Positions 9,539 through 19,340 of a stretch of 27,555 nt of DNA are shown here, one piece after another (position 1 is the stretch's first letter; every line of letters starts with the position of its first letter). The stretch lies in assembly GCA_032718475.1 (NCBI GenBank), contig JAUCBJ010002893.1:1-27555 (forward strand), written 5' to 3'. The translations under genes and the position numbers were made by a program. The notes beneath the pieces are model-generated. The model made no database searches. It saw nothing but the letters and a program-made list of their open reading frames with translations, and was not told the origin of the DNA. This DNA is from Nemertoderma westbladi. Its lineage: Eukaryota; Xenacoelomorpha; Nemertodermatida; Nemertodermatidae.

Positions 9539-10117
9539 ATGTCTGCGACGAGTGTGAGTTCAAAGAAAGTGATTCTCCTGGATCCCGTGTTGTCTAACTC
9601 TTTATCGTTGGGTAAAGGATCTGTTCAAGAGATCGGTCACCATGCAGTCTGGTCGCTGTCCTCATGTAAACCGGGCTACGGCGTAGACCAACTGCGGGAC
9701 CAGACGTTGGAGACGTACTGGCAGAGCGACGGACCCCAACCACATCTAGTAAACGTGCAGTTCCGTCGGAAGACAACCATCTCCGAGGTCGCCATCTACG
9801 CGGACTTTAAGCTGGACGAGTCGTACACGCCGAGTAAACTGTCCGTGCGAGCCGGCAACCACTTCCACGACCTCCACGAGATGGAACAACGGACACTGAG
9901 CGAACCGTGCGGATGGGTGAGAATCCCGTTGAAGAGCAGTCGGGATGGAGTCGTCAAGGCGTTTATGTTACAGATAGCGGTGCTGGCCAACCACCAGAAC
10001 GGGAGAGACACCCACATCCGACAGATTCGTGTTTACTCGCCGACTGCTAAACTGAGCGACCAGGGATTGAACGCGTTCTCTACAGTGGACATGAGGATGC
10101 TAACAGTGCTGCGTTGA
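9539..10117 (+). CDS. ANAPC10: Anaphase-promoting complex subunit 10 (APC10/DOC1), intact and intronless
   Basis: A complete 192-residue protein, close to the roughly 185 residues of animal APC10. The DOC domain fills most of it: AVWSLSSCKPGYGVDQLRD (about 36-54), LETYWQSDGPQPHLVNVQF (57-75), DESYTPSKLSVRAGN (93-107) and AVLANHQNGRDTHIRQIRVY (147-166). The GRDTHIRQ segment is the most conserved part of the family. APC10 works in the APC/C ubiquitin ligase of the nucleus and cytosol, forming with the coactivator the receptor for D-box degrons and raising processivity. The C-terminus ends in Leu-Arg, where the family typically has Ile-Arg that docks on the APC3 TPR groove; LR is a conservative change. 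The coding region has no intron, and ...ATAACAG at 9525-9531 could be an acceptor for a 5'-UTR intron. No poly(A) stretch follows the stop, so it does not look like a fresh retrocopy. Confidence 0.95.
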   Translation: MSATSVSSKKVILLDPVLSNSLSLGKGSVQEIGHHAVWSLSSCKPGYGVDQLRDQTLETYWQSDGPQPHLVNVQFRRKTTISEVAIYADFKLDESYTPSKLSVRAGNHFHDLHEMEQRTLSEPCGWVRIPLKSSRDGVVKAFMLQIAVLANHQNGRDTHIRQIRVYSPTAKLSDQGLNAFSTVDMRMLTVLR

Positions 10118-11050
10118 TCGATTTGTTTTTCTCTCAGTACCTACTGGGTTCTTTACTGCTTCCTGTTTACCACGGACGCTACTATCATCGGGAATTGAGT
10201 TTTACGGGCCATAATCTACCACGGTGTTGATTCACCTACTCTACAACTACAACTCTTATACGGGACAAGTTGTGAATTATTATAGAGAGTTTAGCATAGC
10301 GTGCGAGAACATCTTTATGAAACTGAAAATTATTGGTAAAGAGGAATTAATTTTACTTCAATGCTCTTTCGGCACCCAAATCCTCTCTCCCCAACACCAG
10401 TAATTGCAGTTGTAAGAGATCCGTTTCTTATGTAGTTTGTCGGATTTATTGTAGACACTCATTATTATAACGCTTTCCAAAGAGATATAATAGGTAACAA
10501 TCGGTGAATCATTAGTTTACCTTCTCTAGGATAAAACGTTATCTCAACAAAGACTACTTGGAAATCCTTATCGACGCATTTATTTTAACAAAATTGACGC
10601 CAACAACCCCTACCCATGCACTTCCAACGTGACGTGTAACGTGACCACATCACTGGGTCCCCATTGTTATTTAATGGAACGGCTATGGCAATAGTTGCAC
10701 CACCTAGATCTGAGGTCTAGTAAAAAAGAAACTAAGAATTCGTTATTACATAGGTATTGTATTGAGTGATTGTATTAATTATGTGGCTAATTCATTTTTT
10801 CGAGATAAAGCGTTTTAATATTATAACAATATTATATTATAATATTAGTTGTACACAAAATAAAGTGGTTTATTTACCGTTCGTTACCGAGATAGCTTAT
10901 TTACGGGGCTAGTACAGCGAGTGACGTCACCACGTAGATAAAGGGACCAGAAGGTAAATAATAACCATATATTCGATTTAAATTTTTTAAATATTTTATT
11001 CCACAAAATGTAATTTTTAACCGATTTATAACAGTCGTTTTAGGTATAAG
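10118..11050. other. Downstream flank of ANAPC10, no further gene seen
   Basis: AT-rich sequence, probably including the ANAPC10 3' UTR. A canonical AATAAA lies at 10859-10864, about 740 bp after the stop. An AT-only inverted repeat (AATATTATAA and TTATAATATT around 10816-10845) can form a hairpin. No protein-like frame is seen. Confidence 0.45.
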
Positions 11051-11078
11051 ATTGAATTTTATACCCATAAATACTGAT

Positions 11079-12755
11079 ATGGGATACAAGGAATACATGG
11101 GATACAAGGAATACATGGGATACAAGGAATACATGGGATACAAGGAATACATGGGATACAAGGAATACATGGGATACAAGGAATACATGGGATACAAGGA
11201 ATACATGGGATACAAGGAATACATGGGATACAAAGAATACATGGGATACAAGGAATACATGGGATACAAGGAATACATGGGATACAAGGAATACATGGGA
11301 TACAAGGAATACATGGAATACAAGGAATACATGGGATACAAGGAATACATGGGATACAAGGAATACATGGGATACAAGGAATACATGGGATACAAGGAAT
11401 ACATGGGATACAAGGAATACATGGGATACAAAGAATACATGGGATACATGGGATACAAGGAATACATGGGATACAAGGAATACATGGGATACAAGGAATA
11501 CATGGGATACAAGGAATACATGGGATACAAGGAATACATGGGATACAAGGAATACATGGGATACAAAGAATACATGGGATACAAGGAATACATGGGATAC
11601 AAAGAATACATGGGATACAAGGAATACATGGGATACAAGGAATACATGGGATACAAGGAATACATGGGATACAAGGAATACATGGGATACAAGGAATACA
11701 TGGGATACAAGGAATACATGGGATACAAGGAATACATGGGATACAAAGAATACATGGGATACAAGGAATACATGGGATACAAGGAATACATGGGATACAA
11801 AGAATACATGGGATGCAAGGAATACATGGGATACAAGGAATACATGGGATACAAGGAATACATGGGATACAAGGAATACATGGGATACAAGGAATACATG
11901 GGATACAAGGAATACATGGGATACAAGGAATACATGGGATACAAAGAATACATGGGATACAAGGAATACATGGGATACAAAGAATACATGGGATACAAGG
12001 AATACATGGGATACAAGGAATACATGGGATACAAGGAATACATGGGATACAAGGAATACATGGGATACAAGGAATACATGGGATACAAGGAATACATGGG
12101 ATACAAGGAATACATGGGATACAAGGAATATATGGGATACAAGGAATACATGGGATACAAGGAATACATGGGATACAAGGAATACATGGGATACAAAGAA
12201 TACATGGGATACAAGGAATACATGGGATACAAGGAATACATGGGATACAAGGAATACATGGGATACAAAGAATACATGGGATACAAGGAATACATGGGAT
12301 ACAAGGAATACATGGGATACAAGGAATACATGGGATACAAGGAATACATGGGATACAAAGAATACATGGGATACAAGGAATACATGGGATACAAGGAATG
12401 CATGGGATACAAGGAATACATGGGATACAAAGAATACATGGGATACAAGGAATACATGGGATACAAGGAATACATGGGATACAAGGAATACATGGGATAC
12501 AAAGAATACATGGGATACAAGGAATACATGGGATACAAGGAATACATGGGATACAATGAATACATGGGATACAAGGAATACATGGGATACAAGGAATACA
12601 TGGGATACAAGGAATACATGGGATACAAGGAATACATGGGATACAAGGAATACATGGGATACAATGGATACATGGGATACAAGGAATACATGGGATACAA
12701 GGAATACATGGGATACAATGGATATATGCGATACAATGGATATATGCGATACAAG
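11079..12755. repeat. 18-bp minisatellite, about 93 copies
   Basis: Head-to-tail copies of ATGGGATACAAGGAATAC run for about 1.68 kb. Each unit is itself two related 9-mers, ATGGGATAC and AAGGAATAC. The period is a multiple of three and the unit contains no stop in any of six frames, so long ORFs arise automatically (MGYKEY, WDTRNT and GIQGIH on plus; YSLYPM and others on minus). The main variant changes AAGGAATAC to AAAGAATAC, at about 13 places whose spacings are multiples of 18 bp except across one extra 9-bp half-unit near 11447. The right end decays to ATGGATATATGCGATACA. No start-codon context, splice signal or signal peptide supports translation. Confidence 0.95.
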
Positions 12756-12790
12756 TTAGAGAAAGTAAAAATGTTTTTATAAATATTTGC

Positions 12791-12872
12791 TACTTTGGGC
12801 GTAATGTCCTGATTCTATGTTTTTTGTTAGTTTGGGGGGTATAAGACTCTTAGGCTCTAACAATTAGATTTT
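12791..12872 (+). repeat. Direct repeat of about 81 bp, left copy, possible long target-site duplication
   Basis: Begins TACTTTGGGCGTAATGTCCT and ends AATTAGATTTT. It matches 13491-13571 with one 1-nt indel and one or two substitutions. The copies bracket the LINE 3' end at 12885-13490. Confidence 0.75.
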
Positions 12873-12884
12873 ATATATATACCA

Positions 12885-13490
12885 GGCCCCCCTTTAGTCA
12901 GTATGGCGGTAAATTAGATTATCATATTATTATGGAATGTAGAGCAGAATTCCGACATTCACTGCAAATTATTAAAATCTAATATATTTTTTATACTGTG
13001 TTCGCCCCAGCAACCTACCAGTACTTTCCCATTGGTATCACTGATTTATTTACTGTATAGGGTTCCAATGTTCTGTTGGTCTGATGTCTGTTTGGGATAG
13101 GTGGTAACAGAGTTCATGGTGCGATTTCTTTTGGTCATTGGTGCAATAAAGATAGGCCTTGGGTAATCCTTTGTCCAGCTGACGAGGTGTCGAGATTACC
13201 GCGTACTGGGTCTCAGACACCTAAACGCAACCATATTTTTGATAAAATTAATTATTTTTGCCCCAGTCCTACACCTTTACGGCGACAAAATGTCATATAT
13301 TTTTCCATAGAATATAGGCTTAGCTTTTGTGCAGTTTACTACCGGTATCATTTAGTGTATGGCGGTTAGGTTAGGGTTAGGGTGCGATACATACACCTGT
13401 ATGTTGAGCATGGTTTAATATATTTGTTTTTTGTTTATGTCATTTTTGTTTGTATTGTTTGTTTTTTGATGGCCTTAGGGCTGAGTACTA
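12885..13490 (+). mobile_element. Severely 5'-truncated LINE, C-terminal relic and 3' UTR
   Basis: The plus strand around 12898-12985 encodes LDYHIIMECRAEFRHSLQII, similar in layout to the HxxxxC tail at the end of CR1/L2-type ORF2 proteins, followed by a stop and frame breaks. The far end, TTTTTTGATGGCCTTAGGGC then TGAGTACTA, resembles the pyrimidine-rich stretch plus GGCC...GGGC phrase that ends the 3' UTRs of such LINEs; compare the LINE A 3' end near 260-290. A TTAGG/TTAGGG-like stretch (GGTTAGGTTAGGGTTAGGG) lies at 13365-13383. The assignment rests on short motifs. Confidence 0.4.
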
Positions 13491-13571
13491 TACTTTGGGC
13501 GTAATGTCCTGATTCTATGTTTTTTGTTAGTTTGGGGGGTATAAGACTCTAGGCTCTTACAATTAGATTTT
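13491..13571 (+). repeat. Direct repeat of about 81 bp, right copy
   Basis: Near-identical to 12791-12872. It begins immediately after the presumed LINE 3' end, as expected for the downstream target-site duplication. Confidence 0.75.
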
Positions 13572-14197
13572 CTAAATATGGGGGATATATTTGTCTGGAA
13601 ATACATTCATTGTATGGATTATACAACAGCACTGACCGGAAGTCCGACTCCAGTTATGGTATATGTCGAAGCGGTATGTTAGCGACTTACAGGAATTATT
13701 GGTTAATTAAGTGTTGAAACTTAGCCATTCTTTATTAATGAGTATCACCGTTCACAGTTCCCGTATTACAATCCTCGCTGGCGCACCCATTTAAATGTAA
13801 GACTAGAAAGTAGTTATAAAGAATTTACAACCTCTTATTGGCTAGCCCTAGGCACATAACAAACAACCTTATATTAATTTATCATGGAAGCAGAAGGAGC
13901 CAGACAGGAAAGTATTTATAGAGCCTGTGTTGGTAAAGAATTATTAGCAGCTCTTTACCCAATAGGAGCAAAGCCTTGGACAAGAGCTCAATTAGGATAA
14001 CCCAGGGATGTAACCGTAGCAACAGTGTGAGCGACATTCCATATACATAGTAATAAACATTCCTGGGAATTATTCTTCACCCATCTTATTTAAATGAATA
14101 GCTATAATTATCATCTGCGTTCTTGTTCGACTTATAATGTGAAACAAGAAAGGAACAATTAGTTATAATTTATCAGGTCGGTGATAGAGGTAAAGAT
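13572..14197. other. Spacer preceding the copia/minisatellite region
   Basis: No recognised gene. A 38-codon ATG-to-stop frame at 13884-14000 is too short and featureless to call. The AAGAT at 14193-14197 is the left breakpoint motif of the tandem duplication that follows. Confidence 0.45.
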
Positions 14198-15520
14198 AAT
14201 TTATTGTACTATTAATTATACTGTAGGGGTGTAGGTACTAACAACACCGTAAACCCGTTCGATAGGCCCCCTTAGTGTTTTATACGATAATAACGATCAC
14301 GTTGATATTATTTTAATGCGTTCTATTTTGTGCCACGTGGTACATAAGGTAGATATTTTGTACCATAGTACATAAGCTATATATACCATAGTACAGTAGG
14401 TATAGGTTTTGTACCATGTTACATGACGTAGATGTTTTGTACCATAGTACAGTAGGTAGATGTTTTGGACCATGGTACAGTAGGTAGATGTTTTGTACCA
14501 TGGTACAGTAGGTAGATGTTTTGTACCATAGTACAGTAGGCATATGTTTTGTACCACGTAGGTAGATGTTTTGTACCATAGTACAGTAGGCAGATGTTTT
14601 GTACCATAGTACAGTAGATAGATGTTTTGTACCATGGTACAGTAGGTAGATGTTTTGTACCATAGTACAGTAGGTAGATGATTTGTACCATAGTACAGTA
14701 GGTAGATATTTTGTACCATAGTACAGTAGGTAGATGTTTTGTACCATGGTACAGTAGGTAGATGTTTTGTACCATAGTACAGTAGGTAGATGTTTTGTAC
14801 CATAGTACAGTAGGTAGATGTTTTGTACCATGATACAGTAGGTAGATGTTTTGTACCATAGTACAGTAGGTAGATGTTTTGTACCATAGTACAGTAGGTA
14901 GATGTTTTGTACCATAGTACAGTAGGTAGGTAGATGTTTTGTACCATAGTACAGTAGGTATATGTTTTGTACCATAGTACAGTAGGTAGATGTTTTGTAC
15001 CATGGTACAGTAGGTAGATGTTTTGTACCATAGTACAGTAGGTAGATGTTTTGTACCATGATACAGTAGGTAGATGTTTTGTACCATAGTACAGTAGGTA
15101 GATGTTTTTGTACCATAGTACAGTAGGTAGATGTTTTGTACCATAGTACAGTAGGTAGGTAGATGTTTTGTACCATAGTACAGTAGGTATATGTTTTGTA
15201 CCATAGTACAGTAGGTAGATGTTTTGTACCATAGTACAGTAGGTAGATGTTTTGTACCATAGTACAGTAGGTAGGTAGATGTTTTGTACCATAGTACAGT
15301 AGGTATATGTTTTGTACCATAGTACAGTAGGTAGATGTTTTGTACCATAGTACAGTAGGTAGATGTTTTGTCCCGTAGTACAGTAGGTAGATGTTTTGTA
15401 CCATGGTACAGTAGGTAGATGTTTTGTACTATAGTACAGAATGAATTTGTATGAATTGGTATGAATTTGTTCAAGCGAATTCATATCGATGAGAAGTTAG
15501 GTAAAGACGATTTAGAAGAT
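14198..15520. repeat. Tandem duplication, copy 1 (1323 bp)
   Basis: The unit starts AATTTATTGTACTATTAATT, carries about 135 bp of unique sequence, a 28-bp minisatellite array, and then the first codons of the surviving copia gag reading (through TTAGAAGAT). The same series follows at 15521-16432. AAGAT precedes copy 1 (14193-14197) and ends both copies (15516-15520, 16428-16432), so the junction has 5 bp of microhomology. Confidence 0.9.
14333..15437. repeat. 28-bp palindrome-bearing minisatellite, left array A (about 39 units)
   Basis: Each unit is AGTAGGTAGATGTTTT followed by a 12-mer that is either the perfect palindrome GTACCATGGTAC or the near-palindrome GTACCATAGTAC. Because 28 is not a multiple of three, three units give a 28-residue protein period, which explains the overlapping minus-strand ORFs (YLLYYGTKHLPTV and similar); they are not genes. 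A unit longer by 4 bp (GTAGGTAGGTAGATG) recurs and is each time followed by a TATATG variant unit (near 14925, 15148 and 15265), showing multi-unit amplification. Confidence 0.95.
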
Positions 15521-16432
15521 AATTTATTGTACTATTAATTATACTGTAGGGGTGTAGGTACTAACAACACCGTAAACCCGTTCGATAGGCCCCCTTAGTG
15601 TTTTATACGATAATAACGATCACGTTGATATTATTTTAATGCGTTCTATTTTGTGCCACGTGGTACATAAGGTAGATATTTTGTACCATAGTACATAAGC
15701 TATATATACCATAGTACCATAGTATAGTAGGTAGATGTTTTGTACCATGGTACAGTAGGTAGATGTTTTGTACCATAGTACAGTAGGTATATGTTTTGTA
15801 CCATGGTACAGTAGGTAGATGTTTTGTACCGTAGTACAGTAGGTAGATGTTTTGTACCATGGTACAGTAGGTAGATGTTTTGTACCGTAGTACAGTAGGT
15901 AGATGTTTTGTACCATGGTACAGTAGGTAGATGTTTTGTACCATAGTACAGTAGGTAGATGTTTTGTACCATGATACAGTAGGTAGATGTTTTGTACCAT
16001 AGTACAGTAGGTAGATGTTTTGTACCATAGTACAGTAGGTAGATGTTTTGTACCATAGTACAGTAGGTAGGTAGATGTTTTGTACCATAGTACAGTAGGT
16101 ATATGTTTTGTACCATAGTACAGTAGGTAGATGTTTTGTACCATAGTACAGTAGGTAGATGTTTTGTACCATAGTACAGTAGATAGGTAGATGTTTTGTA
16201 CCATAGTACAGTAGGTATATGTTTTGTACCATAGTACAGTAGGTAGATGTTTTGTACCATAGTACAGTAGGTAGATGTTTTGTCCCGTAGTACAGTAGGT
16301 AGATGTTTTGTACCATGGTACAGTAGGTAGATGTTTTGTACTATAGTACAGAATGAATTTGTATGAATTGGTATGAATTTGTTCAAGCGAATTCATATCG
16401 ATGAGAAGTTAGGTAAAGACGATTTAGAAGAT
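15521..16432. repeat. Tandem duplication, copy 2 (912 bp)
   Basis: Same start and end as copy 1. It is 411 bp shorter because its minisatellite has fewer units. Beyond AAGAT at 16428-16432 the sequence continues into gag (TGTCTCGAAAAG), while copy 1 returns at the same point to the unit start, so copy 2 keeps the original right-hand junction. Confidence 0.9.
15656..16348. repeat. 28-bp minisatellite, left array B (about 25 units)
   Basis: Same unit, and the same 4-bp-longer unit followed by a TATATG unit (near 16068 and 16184), as in array A. Several units carry GTACCGTAGTAC in place of GTACCATAGTAC, a variant not obvious in array A. Confidence 0.95.
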
Positions 16433-17095
16433 TGTCTCGAAAAGTTTGAGGACTTCGAAGATTTCCATCGAGACGAGATCTGCAATATTTCAGAATATGT
16501 TTCAATGTTTGATCAGAAATATCAGCGAGTAAAGAGACTTGGGATGACTCTCCCTCAGAAATTTTGGCCTTCAAATTATTAAGGAGATCTGCCATTTCTA
16601 AAGAAGAAAAAATGTTAGCATCACCGGAATGGATTATTCTCAGAAGGTGACATTATATGATCAAGCACAAAAGTCTTTAAAAAAATTCATTAGCAAGGGA
16701 GCATCCGGATTACAAAGTCCGGCCATTAAACTTGTACCAACCTTTCTTGCCAAAAATGAAGAGGCACTAGCGGCTGCTGGTTACTATCATTCCTCTAGGA
16801 GTAATTGGCAACGTGGTGGTGGTGGTGGTAGAGTTCGGAGGGACGTTGGACATTTTGATTCCATAAGGCGGTATGTTCTTCCCAGTTATAAGAAAGATGC
16901 TGGTAATTTGGGCTGTTCAGGTCACCGAATTAGTGCAGTTCGAGCCCAAGACAGGAAAGTGAACTCAGCTGGTACTGATGGAAAACCTCTTACTTGTCGC
17001 TGCTGTGGTTCATTTCGACATGAGATTGTCCTGATAGTTGGGAAAATCTGGAGAAAGTCCACTACACTAATAATGATGACAAATTTCACGATTCT
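16373..17095 (+). pseudogene. copia gag, C-terminal two thirds, frameshifted
   Basis: Fragments in different frames include KLGKDDLEDCLEKFEDFEDF and ISEYVSMFDQKYQRVKRLGM (from 16373), typical of the capsid helices of copia gag, then SQKVTLYDQAQKSLKKF and LAAAGYYHSSR. A glycine-rich RGGGGG stretch precedes a CX2CX4H zinc knuckle (CRCCGSFRH, near 17000). One frame change between the His and the final Cys breaks the knuckle; the last CPDSW lies in another frame. Intact gag would form the particle and bind element RNA. The roughly 100 N-terminal residues are missing where the minisatellite now abuts. Confidence 0.75.
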
Positions 17096-17698
17096 ATGAT
17101 GCCTGCAGAACTAAACCTGTCTGAAAAGACGACCCCATCGGAAATATTGGAGGAGTATGATTGTGAAGATGTTCTGCTAAGTGTGTTCACTACGACCTCA
17201 TCATCCACTGAGATTTATCAACTTGGCGTTGAAGCTTCCAATTGTGCTGTATTGGATAGCGCCTGTACCAGCACTGTATGTGGAAAGGATTGGATCAACA
17301 ACTACATTTCCAGTTTATGCGATACTTACAGATCCAAAATTCAATTGAATGAGGGCCACAAAATATTCAAATTTGGTGGCGGCACCAAGCTGAGATCAAT
17401 TTCTGAGTGTTTAATTCCAGCTTTTATAGCCAGGCGGGATGTTCAAATTCGAACAGATGTTGTAGAATCCGATATTCCACTACTCCTTTCCAGGGAATCT
17501 ATGAAGCGCGCACAAATGACTTTGGACTTGAATTCTGATGAAGCCACAGTTTTTGGCAGACGCATATCTTTAAATACTACTTCAACTGGACATTACTGTA
17601 TTCCAATTATGAAAGATATACCAGAAAATTACGTCCGTGCACTCGTGCAGTTAACTTTACTGCAATGGATGACAAGCACCTTCATCAAACTATTCTGA
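17096..17698 (+). pseudogene. copia aspartic protease region
   Basis: A 200-codon open stretch. The protease active site appears as VLDSACTSTVCG at about 17249-17284; most retroviral-type proteases have D-S/T-G, and here the third residue is Ala. A glycine-rich FKFGGGTKLRS and the later DIPLLLSRESMKRAQMTLDL match the strand arrangement after the active site in copia proteases. In intact elements it matures the polyprotein. The frame is lost near 17665, where the integrase begins. Confidence 0.75.
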
Positions 17699-18084
17699 AA
17701 TTACACCGTCAATTTGCTCATCCATCAGCCAAGAAACTGATAAATCTCCTAAAAGATGCTAAGGTATGGCAAGATAGTTGTAAACCTATAGTTGACAATA
17801 TTGTAGAACATTGTGAAGTTTGTAAGCGATTCAAAAAATCTCCACCGATTCCCATTGTTGGACTACCAATGGCATGTGAATTTGATCAAGTTTTGGCAAT
17901 CGATCTTAAGGTTTGGGAAAAACAGTGGATACTCCATATGGTAGACGTATGGTCTCGGTATACTGTATCCGTCTTCGTTTCAAGTAAATTACCTTGTGAC
18001 ATTGTTGATAAAATAATGACTAACTGGCTTTCCAGTTGTGTGTTTCGTGCGTCACGGAGGTGTATTCGTTCGTCTTTCTCCTAA
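17665..18084 (+). pseudogene. copia integrase, N-terminal zinc domain and truncated core
   Basis: The HHCC zinc-binding domain is clear: LHRQFAHPS supplies the histidines and HCEVCKRFKK the cysteines. The start of the catalytic core follows with LAIDLKVW (first catalytic Asp) and MVDVWSRYT. After TNWLSS near 18030 the sequence jumps directly to VFVRHGGVFVRLSPNRL, a segment normally downstream of the core. The second catalytic Asp and the Glu of the DDE triad, and the sequence between, are therefore missing, probably several hundred bases. The frame also changes at the join. This copy could not integrate DNA by itself. Confidence 0.8.
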
Positions 18085-19340
18085 TCGTCTCATTGCTATC
18101 AATTCGCTTGAACAAATTCCCGCAGTTCAAGTTCCTGATGAGTTCAAGCCAGAGGCAGTTTCCAAACTTGTGGATAACAATTGTGGTACAATAAGAAATA
18201 CAGCAGCTCTGACACCAGTATTAAAGCATACTGTACCAACCAGTTCAACTGGAATCAACAATTGCGGTCTTCAGGAAATGATCTCGACAATTGTGCCATC
18301 TAACAAAGACACAAATGTATACAATATCTCAGGCAATCTAAAGTCCAAACAAAAATCCACAAATAACGTGAACTCCTTGCCACGTTCAGCACAATGTATT
18401 AAATTTCTTGATCATGACACACCACAATGGCTTACAGCGACTGTTATGGGTCGTGCTGGTAAAGCATCAGGAAAGTATAGGGATTATTGGTTTAACGTGG
18501 AGGAGTCTAATGGAGTTCAGAGGTGCATTGACTTTGGTTCTAACCCTTGGATCCAAGGTGATGCGACTAATGAAGTAAATTTAGTTCTCATTCCCAGAAA
18601 TGAGCAGTCTTCTCCTGAGTGCCAACTAGCAAAATTAGTGGAGCTACAAAAATTGATAGATTTTGAAGATCAAGAGCTACCTTTCAACGGACAACCATGC
18701 ATATCGACGCGGTGGGTTCTATGGCATAAGGGAACAGAGATTCGTGCTCGTCTAGTTGCCAGAGGATTTGAAGAGCAAATTGAGGTAGCTACAGACTCTC
18801 CTACAGTTGCAAAATGTACACTTCACACATTTTTGGCTATCGTTTCCAGTAAAAAATGGGTTCTAAAAACAACTGACAATCTGAAAATCTGCCTTTCTCC
18901 AAGGTGAATCCCTAGTACGTGATGTCTTCCTCCATCCACCCCAGGAGGCTAATACGCCGTTGGGATATATTTGGCGATTAAATAAGTGCTTGTATGGTTT
19001 GAATGACGCAGCTCGTCAGTTCTACAATAGTGTGGTAGAAGAGATGTTGACCCTCGGTTGCAGCCAATCTCCATTAGACCCTGCTCTATTTTATTTTAGA
19101 GAGGATGGCAATCTTTGCGGTATTCTAGTCTCACACATTGACGATTTCCTACAAGCAGGAAATCGAAACTTCGACTCAAAAGTTATACAGAATCTCACCA
19201 ATAGATTTCTTGCGGGAAAGGAAGCTGCTCATAAATTTACTTACGTTGGTTTTGAATTGTGTCAGCTTCCTAATGAGATAATTTTAAACCAGGAATCATA
19301 CTTAAAGAATATTGAGATAAAGGACATACATTATCCTTGA
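18038..19340 (+). pseudogene. copia integrase tail and reverse transcriptase (RVT_2), frameshifted
   Basis: The first 670 bp encode the integrase C-terminal tail and a low-complexity polar linker. The RT begins near 18700 with STRWVLWHKGTEIRARLVAR, then TDSPTVAKC. The first catalytic aspartate lies in LKTTDNLK, just before a frame change near 18880 that moves the following FLQGE into another frame. The downstream frame (18960-19340) has YIWRLNKCLYGLNDAARQFY and the palm motif SHIDDFLQAG at 19130-19160, with His in place of the usual Tyr before the two aspartates. All visible catalytic aspartates remain. RT would copy the element RNA into DNA. Confidence 0.85.

Noticed and set aside
10901-12782. 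Very long ORFs on both strands (617 and 576 codons) as structural or silk-like proteins
   Set aside because: They are forced by an 18-bp repeat with no stop in any frame; no start context, signal peptide or unique coding flank.
13365-13383. Telomeric TTAGGG sequence
   Set aside because: Only about three degenerate units; too short to indicate a telomere or an interstitial telomeric array.
13884-14000. 38-residue small protein starting MEAEGARQES
   Set aside because: Short, no recognisable motif and no supporting signals. It could be chance or a fragment of the copia 5' region, but shows no gag similarity.
14170-14197. Copia LTR end and primer-binding site (ATTTATCA then GGTCGGTGATAGAGG)
   Set aside because: It loosely resembles an LTR end followed by a tRNA-complementary site, but no matching LTR is found downstream of the element.
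14333-16348. CRISPR array
   Set aside because: The 28-bp units are contiguous, with no unique spacers, and the context is an animal genome.
14297-16396. Minus-strand ORFs with YLLYYGTKHLPTV-type repeats as a repeat protein family
   Set aside because: Three frames of the 28-bp minisatellite read alike because three units make 28 codons. The same peptides appear at 21084-21988 wherever the repeat occurs.
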